Source: an uncultured bacterium (GTDB lineage Bacteria > Cyanobacteriota > Vampirovibrionia > Gastranaerophilales > Gastranaerophilaceae). From it: a DNA stretch of 64,000 bases. Positions within the stretch are counted from its first letter, which is position 1. Each line of letters opens with the position of its first letter. Location of the stretch: assembly GCA_949296425.1 (NCBI GenBank), contig CASFPN010000006.1:1-64000 (forward strand), written 5' to 3'. Below the pieces are notes generated by a model that saw only the letters and a program-made list of their open reading frames with translations, was not told the origin of the DNA and ran no database searches. Shown one piece after another: positions 1 to 8,052 of this stretch. The translations under genes were made by a program, and so were the position numbers.

Positions 1-258
1 AAAGTATGCATCTGAACCGTTTGTTGACCACTGCCAAGGGGAAGATTGATCTAATTTATTGCGTGTTGTCATTACCGGTGCCATTGCTGCCATAATAATA
101 CTCAAAATCAGCATGACTACCATCATTTCCGCTAGGGTAAATGCAGGCTGAAAATTTTCTGACTTGTTTAATATATTTTTTTTGCTGTTCTGCTCTGTAT
201 TAAAGCGTGAAAAAACACATATAGTACGTAAAAATGCAATAGCTGCCGCACTTTTCAT
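1..258 (-). CDS. Prepilin-type N-terminal cleavage/methylation protein (3' end beyond window)
   Basis: The first 86 residues of a type IV pilin-like or pseudopilin protein are present; the gene runs off the left edge. A 38-residue basic leader is followed by the prepilin peptidase site and hydrophobic helix AFTLAEMMVVMLILSIIMAA, with the conserved Glu five residues after the cleavage point as in class III-signal pilins. The start ATG at 258 has an AGAGG ribosome site 9 nt upstream. The family is exported, cleaved by PilD-like peptidase and assembled into surface or secretion pseudopili. The leader is unusually long for the family, which resembles the second prepilin at 51721. The exact substrate or role cannot be told from the N-terminus alone. 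Confidence 0.85.
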   Translation of the reverse strand, partial: MKSAAAIAFLRTICVFSRFNTEQNSKKNILNKSENFQPAFTLAEMMVVMLILSIIMAAMAPVMTTRNKLDQSSPWQWSTNGSDAYF

Positions 259-337
259 CTTATTACCTCTTTAAATTTGCTCTATCAATCCTTGTTTTTA
301 ATTATAAACTATATTCAGGTAATTTTCAACAATTTAA

Positions 338-970
338 CTAAATTTCATTATAGGTCTTAAAATGTGTTTTACAAACTTCTTTTAACCTGTCTTTTCCGTA
401 TTTATCTATAAATTCTGACGCAACATCTTTTACAAGTGCAGAACAGCCTTTTTGAAACTTTATCCCGTAAGCATTTTCCATTGACTGAAGTTTTTGAACA
501 AATGCAGCGCGGGCAAGAACGGAAGCTGCAGCAACAGCAATATCGCTTTCTGCTTTGCACATTTGTACAAGTTTTATATTCCTGCCGTTTTTCATCAACG
601 CAGATTTAATCAAACTCTCGTCACCAAATTTGTCAGAAAGGGCGTATTCACATGTACTACTGTTTAAAATATTTTCTATAGCACGCGCATGCCCCCAGGC
701 TAGCAGTTTATTCAGGTTTTTAATATTCGCATAAAGTTCATTATATTTTGTATTAGAAATCATTATAACCGAATGCGGAGCAAGCTTCTTTATTTCAACG
801 GAAAGAGTAAGCATTTTTTTATCAGTAAGTTTTTTACTGTCTTTTATACCTAAATTTTTAAATAATTCAGCGTTTTTCTCATCGACAAGAACTCCTGCAA
901 TAACAAGCGGGCCGAAAAAGTCTCCCTTACCTGATTCATCTGTTCCTATATGCGGTGTAAATTCTGTCAT
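338..970 (-). CDS. rnhC: Ribonuclease HIII (short form)
   Basis: Degrades the RNA strand of RNA-DNA hybrids in the cytoplasm. The N-terminal GTDESGKGDFFGPL motif is the RNase HIII form of the type 2 RNase H signature and carries the first acidic pair of the active site; further acidic positions lie in SDKFGD (about residues 112-117) and AESD (about 140). At 210 residues the protein is only the catalytic domain: the N-terminal TBP-like substrate-binding domain found in Bacillus-type RNase HIII (about 300 residues) is absent. AGAGGG upstream supports the start. It lies 9 nt downstream of the PBP gene and is probably cotranscribed with it. Specificity (HIII-like or HII-like) is uncertain without that domain. 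Confidence 0.88.
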   Translation of the reverse strand: MTEFTPHIGTDESGKGDFFGPLVIAGVLVDEKNAELFKNLGIKDSKKLTDKKMLTLSVEIKKLAPHSVIMISNTKYNELYANIKNLNKLLAWGHARAIENILNSSTCEYALSDKFGDESLIKSALMKNGRNIKLVQMCKAESDIAVAAASVLARAAFVQKLQSMENAYGIKFQKGCSALVKDVASEFIDKYGKDRLKEVCKTHFKTYNEI

Positions 971-979
971 AATTCCCTC

Positions 980-3160
980 TTAATGAAGCCCGTCCGGAAC
1001 AGCAAGCGGTATTGGTGCAGAAGCAGGTTCAGGAGCCAAAGCCGGCTTTGGAGTGACAACAGGTTTTGACATAGCTGCAGGCTGCTGTTTTACTGAATCT
1101 TCCTTTTTTTCTGCATTAATTGTTTTAACCACATTTTGAACAGCTTCCTGAGCAGTTTGTGCTGATTGCGCATCCAAAGCTTGGTCTTGCTGTTGCTGGG
1201 GCTGCTCCTGATTTTCTTCCTCTCCGATAATTTTAACGTTTGCACCTGCCGCAAACGGCATTAATTTGACTTCCGGATAATTAAAATCAACTTTTCCGTA
1301 CGGTGCGGTTGCAACCTTCATCATATCTTTCCAGATAAGTGCCGGAACAGTACCGCCTTGAACAGACTTATTCATAACAGTATTATCATCGTTTCCGACC
1401 CATACCCCAGCCGCAATATTAGGGGTATAACCCATAAAATAAGCATCCTTGTTATCATCAGTCGTACCGGTTTTTCCCGCACATGGTTTACCGATATTTG
1501 CAGCTCTGCCTGTACCGTTGGTTATAACAGTTTTCATCATTGCAGTCATTTCAGCGGCAGTATTCAGGCTTAATTGATGTGAAATCTTTGTCTTTGGTGC
1601 CCTATACACAACCTTACCGCGGGAAGTTTCGACTCTTTCAACCGAATAAGGCTGTACAACATACCCTCCGTTTGCAAAAGCTCCGTAAGCTCTTGTAAAC
1701 TCAAAAAGTTTTACGCCATTTGAGCCAAGCGCAATTGTATAGTCATATTCCAGAGGTGTTTCAATTCCCAGAACCCGTGCAATCTGAATAACAGAACGTA
1801 TGCCAACTTCTTTAATAATTCTTGCCGCACAAACGTTTGATGATACCATTAAAGCCGTATAAACAGGAATTTTACCTCTGTATTTGTTTCCATAGTTATG
1901 AGGCGACCATTGACCGATAGTTATAGGTCTGTCTTCAATCATATCATTCGGGTTTATACCTTTTTCCATTGCCGCAGCATAAACTATAGGTTTAAAAGCA
2001 GAACCCGGAGGTCTTACAGCCTGCGTAACCCTGTCATACTGACTTTTTGTATAATCTTTTCCGCCGGAATAAACCAGTATTTGCCCGTCTATGGGACTGT
2101 AAGCAAATACGGCAGCCTGATTGTTATCCCCGCGCAGCCCCCAGTTAATAAGATTTTTTCTTATTGCTTCATCTGCAGCTTTCTGTGCTTTATAATTAAG
2201 AGTTGTAACAACCTTATAACCGCCCTGGGAAATTTCTGCTTCATCAAAACCTAAGCTTTCCAGCTCCTTTAATACATAATCACAGAAATACGGAGCTTTA
2301 TTGGTTGTATAAAACTGCGGGACTTTTGCAAGGTGAATATTTTCTTCTTTTGCTGCTTCATATTCGTCTTTTGTAATATAACGCATTTTAAACATACGAA
2401 GAAGAACCTGATTTCTCCTTTGAATTGCAAGATCCATATTATTAAAAGGATTATAAACCGAAGGAGCCTGAGGAAGTCCTGCAATCAATGCAAGTTCCGA
2501 AAGATTGCAGTCTTTAAGATGCTTGTCAAAATATATCTGTGCGGCGGCCTCAACACCGTAAGCTCCGGCTCCGAGATAAACATTATTCATATACATTTCC
2601 AAAATTTTGTCTTTGGAAATTGTTTTTTCAATCCTTGCAGCTATAAAAAGTTCTTTTAATTTTCTGTCAAAAGTCCTTTCATTATTTAAAAACAAAACTC
2701 TTGCAAGCTGCTGCGTAATCGTACTTGCACCCTGGACAACACGTCCTGCCAAAACATTTTGAACCATTGAACGGGCAAGTCCGGTCAAATCATAGCCGTG
2801 ATGACGGTAAAAATTCTTATCCTCTGTTGCAATAAGCGCCTTTTTTAAAGTATCTGGAATATCTTTCAATTCAATATTTTCATAAGTATATGCGGTAAAT
2901 GTTTTTATAATCTCATCATCTGCCGAATAAATTTTTGTAACAATGTTCGGCTTGAATTGTTCAAGATTATTGATAGGAGGAAGTGATGAAAGATATAATT
3001 CAAGCGAAGCAACGCCCGCAAGAAGACAAGCGCAGCCCATAATAAACATAAATTTGAGAGTAGATAAAAATCCGTTCCCTTTCTTTTTGGAATTTTTTGA
3101 TATATTGGCTTTTGCCATTTCTCTGGCTCTTGAATTTCTGTTTACGTAATATTTTGACAT
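980..3160 (-). CDS. mrcA: Class A penicillin-binding protein (PBP1A type)
   Basis: Bifunctional peptidoglycan synthase of the inner membrane. Order along 726 residues: basic cytoplasmic tail, one membrane segment (about 33-56), glycosyltransferase family 51 domain with catalytic Glu in EDKNF (about 114), then the transpeptidase domain with SxxK nucleophile SAFK (387-390), SSN (440-442) and KTGTT (563-567). All catalytic motifs are present. The last 80 or so residues are a Gln- and then Pro/Ala-rich low-complexity tail, probably unstructured. A GAGGGAG ribosome site precedes the ATG. rnhC follows 9 nt downstream. Divergent from the YkgJ-like gene. Confidence 0.95.
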   Translation of the reverse strand: MSKYYVNRNSRAREMAKANISKNSKKKGNGFLSTLKFMFIMGCACLLAGVASLELYLSSLPPINNLEQFKPNIVTKIYSADDEIIKTFTAYTYENIELKDIPDTLKKALIATEDKNFYRHHGYDLTGLARSMVQNVLAGRVVQGASTITQQLARVLFLNNERTFDRKLKELFIAARIEKTISKDKILEMYMNNVYLGAGAYGVEAAAQIYFDKHLKDCNLSELALIAGLPQAPSVYNPFNNMDLAIQRRNQVLLRMFKMRYITKDEYEAAKEENIHLAKVPQFYTTNKAPYFCDYVLKELESLGFDEAEISQGGYKVVTTLNYKAQKAADEAIRKNLINWGLRGDNNQAAVFAYSPIDGQILVYSGGKDYTKSQYDRVTQAVRPPGSAFKPIVYAAAMEKGINPNDMIEDRPITIGQWSPHNYGNKYRGKIPVYTALMVSSNVCAARIIKEVGIRSVIQIARVLGIETPLEYDYTIALGSNGVKLFEFTRAYGAFANGGYVVQPYSVERVETSRGKVVYRAPKTKISHQLSLNTAAEMTAMMKTVITNGTGRAANIGKPCAGKTGTTDDNKDAYFMGYTPNIAAGVWVGNDDNTVMNKSVQGGTVPALIWKDMMKVATAPYGKVDFNYPEVKLMPFAAGANVKIIGEEENQEQPQQQQDQALDAQSAQTAQEAVQNVVKTINAEKKEDSVKQQPAAMSKPVVTPKPALAPEPASAPIPLAVPDGLH

Positions 3161-3189
3161 TGATACTCCCTCATCAACTTTCTAATTCT

Positions 3190-3220
3190 ATTATAAAATA
3201 TTTTTATTGGCAAATATAAT
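3190..3220. promoter_or_regulatory. Divergent promoter region (PBP gene / YkgJ-like gene)
   Basis: A perfect TATAAT on the plus strand at 3215-3220 lies 16 nt before the ATG at 3237, and a second TATAAT reads on the minus strand at about 3190-3195 towards the PBP gene. The -35 boxes are weak. The plus-strand element predicts a 5' leader of only about 10 nt for the YkgJ-like gene. Confidence 0.45.
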
Positions 3221-3236
3221 GTGTTATTATAGAAAT

Positions 3237-3629
3237 ATGTTTGATTTCTTATTTGTAATCATAAACGAAATCCGTTCATATTTTGTGCCCGAAAAAGTTA
3301 CTTATGAAATCACCGGAGAGTGTAAAAAATGCGGCAAGTGCTGCAATTACATGTACAGCTACGATACATATACCGAAAAAGAATTTAAAATTATGCAGTT
3401 TTTATTTCCTGCCTACAGAAGGTTTTATATTAAAGGAAAAGATGAAGACGGAAATCTTATTTTTGCCTGTAAGCTTGTAACAAAAGAGGGACTGTGCTCG
3501 GATTATGAACACAGACTCGCAATGTGCAGAAAATATCCTGCAAAAAAAATTTCTTATCCAGGGAAGCTCCATGAAGGTTGCGGCTATAAAGTTATTATAA
3601 AAAGTTTCGATGATTATTTAAAAAAATAA
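3237..3629 (+). CDS. YkgJ/Fe-S oxidoreductase-type cysteine-cluster protein
   Basis: A 130-residue protein of the YkgJ (UPF0153, zinc/iron-chelating) family. It carries the family hallmark CKKCGKCC near the N-terminus, followed by CKL, LCSDYEHRLAMCRKYP and a GCGY near the C-terminus; the Cys set is thought to bind Fe-S or zinc. A role in metal handling or as a flagellin-methylase-like factor is only family knowledge. Start choice: TTG at 3207 overlaps the presumed -10 box, so ATG 3237 (or ATG 3219) is preferred. No clear ribosome site is visible. Confidence 0.75.
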   Translation: MFDFLFVIINEIRSYFVPEKVTYEITGECKKCGKCCNYMYSYDTYTEKEFKIMQFLFPAYRRFYIKGKDEDGNLIFACKLVTKEGLCSDYEHRLAMCRKYPAKKISYPGKLHEGCGYKVIIKSFDDYLKK

Positions 3630-3727
3630 ACAACTTAATTCAATAATTTTATTAACAAAAGTTACAATATTTAAAGTTTTTGAAATTTTATGCCGTCAAT
3701 ACTTTTAATATAAGTATCAGGAGTTTT

Positions 3728-4639
3728 ATGAGTTTAGTCATCGATTCAAATATTGAATATTTGCAAACGGCTTTGCATATAAGCGCTGTCAAATTTCAGG
3801 AAGAATATGCAAATATGTCCGTCGATGAAATCATTGAAGCGGAAGCAGCTTCAGGCAATCAGCTTGCAATAGAACTTGCACGTGAACTTACAAGCAATAC
3901 CAGTCTTGTAATTGAACTGTTTGATCTTGCTGATACTAACAACAAATATATGATTTTGAGAGAATTAACAGGTGCACAGCTCCAGCAGTTTTTGCCGCAC
4001 ATGGAAGAAAAAGATATGCTCCAGGGATTGTACTTTTTCACCGATGATAAACTCATGAAAATGCTAGAACAATTACCGCCGGAACAACTCGTAAATACAG
4101 TTTTTGAAATGTTTTCAAAGGAAGAAATCGTTCAATTAATGCCAAATGAACAGTTAGACAAATTCCTGACAAGTACTGATATCGACAAAAATAAAATTTT
4201 AAAACACATGCAGTCTATTCCGGAAGAATACGTTGCACAGGTTCTTGAACAGATTACCGGCGAAGAAGTTGAAAGCATGAACAGTTTTGATTTATGTAAA
4301 CAAGTAGGGCAGCTTAATCCACTTGAATACAAAGATGCACTGATGGCCTTCCAGCCCACGCAGAAACAGCAGCTTGTGCTTTCTCTTGCCAAAGAACATA
4401 ACGAATGGTTTCAATTGTTTGACCCGCATGCCTATACAACCATAATAAACCGTGAAAAACAAAAACCGGAAGTTATTAAGGCTATGTCAGTTATAGAACC
4501 CGAACATATTCAAAAAATGCTTAAAGAGCTTCCCAACGACCTGCTATCCATTGTCATAACACAAATAGACACCGATAAATTCGCGGAAATGCTTATGAAT
4601 GAATTTCCGGATGTTATGGCTGATATAATTATGCAATAG
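3728..4639 (+). CDS. MgtE N-domain-like helical repeat protein
   Basis: A soluble, acidic 303-residue protein with no membrane segment. It is built of helical repeats with phrases such as LTGAQLQQFLPHMEEKD, LMKMLEQLPPEQ and IQKMLKELPND, which resemble the MgtE N-terminal/FliG-like superhelical domain (eL..LP.e). The MgtE channel domain is missing, so a transport role is not supported; a scaffold or regulatory role is possible. A good AGGAG site (3718-3723) sets ATG 3728 as the start. No neighbour fixes its function. Confidence 0.6.
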   Translation: MSLVIDSNIEYLQTALHISAVKFQEEYANMSVDEIIEAEAASGNQLAIELARELTSNTSLVIELFDLADTNNKYMILRELTGAQLQQFLPHMEEKDMLQGLYFFTDDKLMKMLEQLPPEQLVNTVFEMFSKEEIVQLMPNEQLDKFLTSTDIDKNKILKHMQSIPEEYVAQVLEQITGEEVESMNSFDLCKQVGQLNPLEYKDALMAFQPTQKQQLVLSLAKEHNEWFQLFDPHAYTTIINREKQKPEVIKAMSVIEPEHIQKMLKELPNDLLSIVITQIDTDKFAEMLMNEFPDVMADIIMQ

Positions 4640-4646
4640 TAACATG

Positions 4647-4865
4647 TTAAAATCGCAAAAGGTTGTGGATATTTGTTTCAAGGTAGTTTGCAAGTGTCGT
4701 AATTTTTGCAAGGGACATGTTTTGCAGGCCGCGCTCAATACGGCTGATAAATTCACGGTTTACTCCCATTTTTTCTGCGAGATTTTCTTGTGAATAACCC
4801 AGACGAACTCTCTCAGCTTTTACATTTCTGCCAAATTGTTTTAAGATTTCTTTTTCGCTATACAT
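4647..4865 (-). CDS. XRE-family helix-turn-helix regulator
   Basis: A 72-residue single-domain Cro/CI-type DNA-binding protein: LGYSQENLAEKMGV forms the first helices and NREFISRIERGLQNM the recognition helix region. It has no sensor domain. It is divergent from the LuxR-type gene at 4952, and the perfect dyad at 4881-4897 lies between them, so it may regulate itself and its neighbour. Convergent with the 3728 gene, with a 7-nt gap. An AGG before the ATG is a weak ribosome site. Confidence 0.8.
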   Translation of the reverse strand: MYSEKEILKQFGRNVKAERVRLGYSQENLAEKMGVNREFISRIERGLQNMSLAKITTLANYLETNIHNLLRF

Positions 4866-4880
4866 ATATACCTATTTTAC

Positions 4881-4914
4881 AAATATTGACAATATTTTAC
4901 TTGTAACCTATAAT
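4881..4914 (+). promoter_or_regulatory. Sigma70 promoter overlapped by a 17-nt perfect dyad
   Basis: TTGACA (4886-4891), 17-nt spacer, TATAAT (4909-4914): a full-consensus promoter for the LuxR-type gene at 4952. The -35 box sits inside the perfect palindrome AAATATTGACAATATTT (4881-4897), a likely operator for the divergent XRE protein. Confidence 0.7.
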
Positions 4915-4951
4915 TATACGCGGCGGACACTTATAAATATCTATTTAGTTA

Positions 4952-5206
4952 ATGAGTACTTGTAAAATGTCAGAAAAGTTAACAAAAAGAGAACTTGAGA
5001 TTTTGTATTTAATAGCTAATGGACAATCAAACTCGGAAATTGCAGCCGTTTTATTTTTGAGTCCCCACACAATAAAGGTTATTGTAACCAGAATTTTGCG
5101 CAAACTGAACTCAAAAAACAGAGCACAGGCTGTTTTTCAAGCTACTTATACAGGGCTGTTAAAGAACAGAATTTCAAGCACTCAGGGTTTCAAACACAAA
5201 GTTTAG
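4952..5206 (+). CDS. LuxR/GerE-type DNA-binding protein, single domain
   Basis: An 84-residue protein that is only a LuxR C-terminal helix-turn-helix: LTKRELEILYLIANGQSNSE, then LSPHTIKVIVTRILRKLN and AQAVFQA. There is no receiver or autoinducer domain, so it would act as a constitutive or abundance-controlled regulator, or as a partner for another factor. Transcribed from a consensus promoter at 4886-4914 with a predicted leader of about 30 nt. Its 3' end overlaps pncC convergently by 33 nt. Confidence 0.78.
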   Translation: MSTCKMSEKLTKRELEILYLIANGQSNSEIAAVLFLSPHTIKVIVTRILRKLNSKNRAQAVFQATYTGLLKNRISSTQGFKHKV

Positions 5207-5695
5207 AGCCTTTTCACTAAACATAAACTTCATATTTTTACGATTGTAATCGGGATTAAGTCTGAATTCTTTTATGCTTATATTACCATTATACCCGCAA
5301 GCAGCAAACATTAATCCCACAGGTTTACTTTCGCTTGAAGACGGCCCGGCTACACCCGTTGTACACAGGACAATATCACTGCCTGTAAGTTTTATAAGCC
5401 CCTCTGCCATTTCACGGGCACACTCGGCACTGACAGCTCCGTAAGCATTTAATGTTTCGGGAGAAACATTTAATATTCTCATTTTAGCTTCATTTGAATA
5501 AGTGACAAAATTTGCTTTTACATAAGCCGAACTTCCAGCAACATCAGTAAGTCTGGAACTTATCAAACCGCCCGTACATGATTCCGCAGTAGAAATTTGA
5601 ATTGCATTTCTTAATAAAATTTTTCCTATTTTATCAGGGGTATCTGATTTTACACTCAATAAAAAAGCTTTTAAATTCAAAATTGTTTTTATCAT
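5174..5695 (-). CDS. pncC: CinA C-terminal domain protein, nicotinamide-nucleotide amidase
   Basis: Hydrolyses NMN to nicotinate mononucleotide in pyridine nucleotide recycling. The 173-residue protein matches the stand-alone CinA C-terminal domain: STAESCTGG (nucleophile Ser region), VTYSNEAK, GAVSAECAREMAEG and CTTGVAGPS are all recognisable. The N-terminal MoCF-like half of full CinA is absent, as is usual for PncC. A pnuC-type transporter gene lies nearby (7326), which fits NMN/nicotinamide riboside salvage. The first 20 residues are poorly conserved and the start is not supported by a ribosome site. Confidence 0.85.
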   Translation of the reverse strand: MIKTILNLKAFLLSVKSDTPDKIGKILLRNAIQISTAESCTGGLISSRLTDVAGSSAYVKANFVTYSNEAKMRILNVSPETLNAYGAVSAECAREMAEGLIKLTGSDIVLCTTGVAGPSSSESKPVGLMFAACGYNGNISIKEFRLNPDYNRKNMKFMFSEKALNFVFETLSA

Positions 5696-5735
5696 ATATA
5701 TGATTTTGTTTTATAAATTTTTTTTGTCAACAAAA

Positions 5736-5884
5736 TTTGGGAATTATATCGCAGTTTACACAAAACAATGTCTAAATTGTCACCCTGAACTCGTTTCAGG
5801 GTCTAACTGTTATGAGATGCTGAAACTAGTTCAGCATGACGTTTTCACACATAATTGGTGTAAACTGCGATATATCTCCCCAAA
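5736..5884. repeat. Nested palindromic intergenic repeat upstream of dnaB
   Basis: Outer arms at 5736-5761 and 5858-5884 are inverted repeats sharing ATATCGCAGTTTACAC and its complement. Inside are two more hairpins: CCCTGAACTCGTTTCAGGG (about 5783-5801) and GCTGAAACTAGTTCAGC (about 5819-5835). The inner part resembles the widespread TGAAC-GTTTCAGG intergenic repeat that reads as HPELVSGS when translated. It probably folds into a long cruciform or RNA stem. A related TCTGAAACAAGTTCAGA stem recurs in the 62194-62742 tandem repeat. Confidence 0.7.
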
Positions 5885-5944
5885 ATTTTTACATGCAAAT
5901 TTATTTTTTATGTAATATCATGTAAAAATAGGAGAAACAAAAGC

Positions 5945-7321
5945 ATGCCGGTAAAAGAAAAAGAAAATAATTTTGGAATGCTTCCGCAAAATATTGAAGC
6001 GGAAGAAGCAGTACTTGGAGCAATACTTGTTAACCCCAATGTAATTACAAAAGTTGTGGAAGTTTTAAAACCCGAAAGTTTTTACAAACCGGCTCACAGA
6101 TATATCTACGATGCAATGCTGCAGCTTTTCAATTCAAATGAAAGAATTGATATAGTATCTGTTTCAGATGTTTTAAGCTACAATTCCAAACTCGAAACAA
6201 TCGGAGGACGCGCCTTTGTAAACGATTTGTGCTATAAAACAATTACAACATCAAATATTGAATATTATGCAAAAATAGTTCAGGAAAAAGCCATAAAAAG
6301 GGCATTGATAAATGCCGGTTCCGAAATTGTATCTTTCGGATATGATGTAAATCCTATTGACCAATCGCTTGACAGTGCAGAAAAACTTATTTTTGATATA
6401 GCTTCAAAAAAAGCAACCTCTGATCTGGTCCATGTAAAAGACCTTGTTTTAAATACTTATGAAAAAATTGAATACAGATACGAACACAAAGATGAATTGA
6501 CAGGTGTTCCTACAGGTTTTTATGAACTTGATGCAATATTGAACGGGCTTCAAAAATCGGACTTGATTATTCTTGCGGCACGTCCCGCAATGGGTAAAAC
6601 AGCATTGGCGTTAAATATTGCACAAAATGTCGCACTGAAAGCAAAAACTCCTGTTGCGGTATTTTCTCTTGAAATGTCAAAAGAACAGCTTATGCAAAGA
6701 ATGTTATGTTCTGAAGCTGAAATAGATTCTCAGAGAGTAAAAACAGGGAATATGCAAAACAAAGACTGGGAAAAACTTGCAACGGCAATGAACGCATTTG
6801 CACAGGCTCCGATTTATATTGACGATACATCAGGCTGTACAATCACTGATATTCGCGCTAAATGCAGAAGATTAAAAATGGAAGAAAAAAATCTCGGGCT
6901 TGTTTTAATTGACTATCTTCAATTAATGGAAAGCTCAGGCAGGGAAGACCGTATGCAGCAAATATCAGCTATTTCAAGAGGCTTAAAAATTCTTGCAAAA
7001 GAGCTGGATGTACCTGTAATTGCTCTTTCACAGTTATCCCGCGCCGTTGAATCCAGAACTGACAAACGTCCTATGCTCTCTGATTTGAGAGAATCAGGTT
7101 CTATTGAGCAGGATGCCGATATTGTAATGTTTATTTACCGTGACGAATACTACAGGAAAACAGAAGATGGCGAAGAAGATATTGCAGCAAAAGCAGCCTC
7201 AAAAGGAGAATCGGAAGTAATTATTGCAAAACACAGAAACGGTTCGGTCGGAACTGTGAAACTTCTGTTTCAAGGCAATATTACCAAATTTAAAAATCCG
7301 ATTAAAACAGACGTATTTTAA
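5945..7321 (+). CDS. dnaB: Replicative DNA helicase DnaB
   Basis: Hexameric 5'-3' helicase that unwinds DNA at the replication fork. The 458-residue protein has the DnaB N-terminal domain (PQNIEAEEAVLGAIL, about 14-28), a linker, and a RecA-fold C-domain with Walker A ARPAMGKTA (K218, T219), Walker B LVLIDYLQLM and the arginine-rich segment ALSQLSRAVESR before DLRESGSIEQDAD. Length is normal and no intein is present. An AGGAGA site precedes the ATG. A DUF721/DciA-like protein, the ancestral DnaB-loader type, is encoded at 62736; the two are not adjacent. Confidence 0.97.
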   Translation: MPVKEKENNFGMLPQNIEAEEAVLGAILVNPNVITKVVEVLKPESFYKPAHRYIYDAMLQLFNSNERIDIVSVSDVLSYNSKLETIGGRAFVNDLCYKTITTSNIEYYAKIVQEKAIKRALINAGSEIVSFGYDVNPIDQSLDSAEKLIFDIASKKATSDLVHVKDLVLNTYEKIEYRYEHKDELTGVPTGFYELDAILNGLQKSDLIILAARPAMGKTALALNIAQNVALKAKTPVAVFSLEMSKEQLMQRMLCSEAEIDSQRVKTGNMQNKDWEKLATAMNAFAQAPIYIDDTSGCTITDIRAKCRRLKMEEKNLGLVLIDYLQLMESSGREDRMQQISAISRGLKILAKELDVPVIALSQLSRAVESRTDKRPMLSDLRESGSIEQDADIVMFIYRDEYYRKTEDGEEDIAAKAASKGESEVIIAKHRNGSVGTVKLLFQGNITKFKNPIKTDVF

Positions 7322-7325
7322 AACA

Positions 7326-8036
7326 TTACAGGTTTTTATCAGCCTTGTCAATTTCTTTTTTCCATTGCCTGTAAAAATAGATAGCAAGTATAAAATATAC
7401 GCCCCACATAATAACTGTTGAATATGCCTTTGTTCCGTTAATTATCAGGTTAACCCACATTATAAACGAAAGTCCGTTTACTATCATCCAGATTATCCAC
7501 TGTTCTATTGCACGTCTTACTGTCAGATACATGCCGAGTATGGATAAAAATGTAGTAATCCCGTCAATTAAGGGGCTTTTATCATTCAGATAACTCAAGA
7601 TTATAATTGAAATTATTGACCCTAAAATACCTGCCAACACCAGTTTGCAACGTTCTCCGGCGTTTAATCGGATTTTTATAATGTCACCGGATTCTTTTTT
7701 GAGATGCTTTTTCCACCTGAAAATCCCTAAAATTTGCATCGGAATATAGTATAAAAGATACAGGCACATATTTCCCCACAGAGTATTCATAAAGGCAAGA
7801 TAAACATAACTTGTTGAGCCTGTCAGCCCGAAAAAATAACAGGAAATTTTCCCTTTACCGGCAATAATTGTGTATAAAATACCGCAAACTGCATTAACAA
7901 CAGCCGCAAAACTGTCTTTAAGTATAAAAGCATTAATACCAATTATTACAAAAACTGTTACAAGGCCTGTTATTTCATAACTCTGCCAGCCTTGCAATTC
8001 TTTTTTCAGAAATTCTGTGATTTTCATTATGAGCAT
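7326..8036 (-). CDS. pnuC: PnuC-type nicotinamide riboside/mononucleotide transporter
   Basis: An inner-membrane protein of 236 residues with about seven hydrophobic segments. It has the PnuC pattern: an early GW...E segment, GLTGSTSYVYLAF, the PMQILGIFRWKKH loop and the Trp/Arg-rich RRAIEQWIIWMIVNG near the C-terminus. The family carries nicotinamide riboside (or NMN) by facilitated diffusion. It is close to pncC, suggesting NAD salvage. Only 16 nt separates its start from the divergent gene at 8053; ATG 8036 and ATG 8027 are both possible starts. Confidence 0.82.
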   Translation of the reverse strand: MLIMKITEFLKKELQGWQSYEITGLVTVFVIIGINAFILKDSFAAVVNAVCGILYTIIAGKGKISCYFFGLTGSTSYVYLAFMNTLWGNMCLYLLYYIPMQILGIFRWKKHLKKESGDIIKIRLNAGERCKLVLAGILGSIISIIILSYLNDKSPLIDGITTFLSILGMYLTVRRAIEQWIIWMIVNGLSFIMWVNLIINGTKAYSTVIMWGVYFILAIYFYRQWKKEIDKADKNL

Positions 8037-8052
8037 TGTATAATGAATTTAC

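Noticed and set aside
5700-5915. Open frame containing CHPELVSGS
   Set aside because: This is the translated intergenic palindromic repeat, not a gene; no ribosome site.
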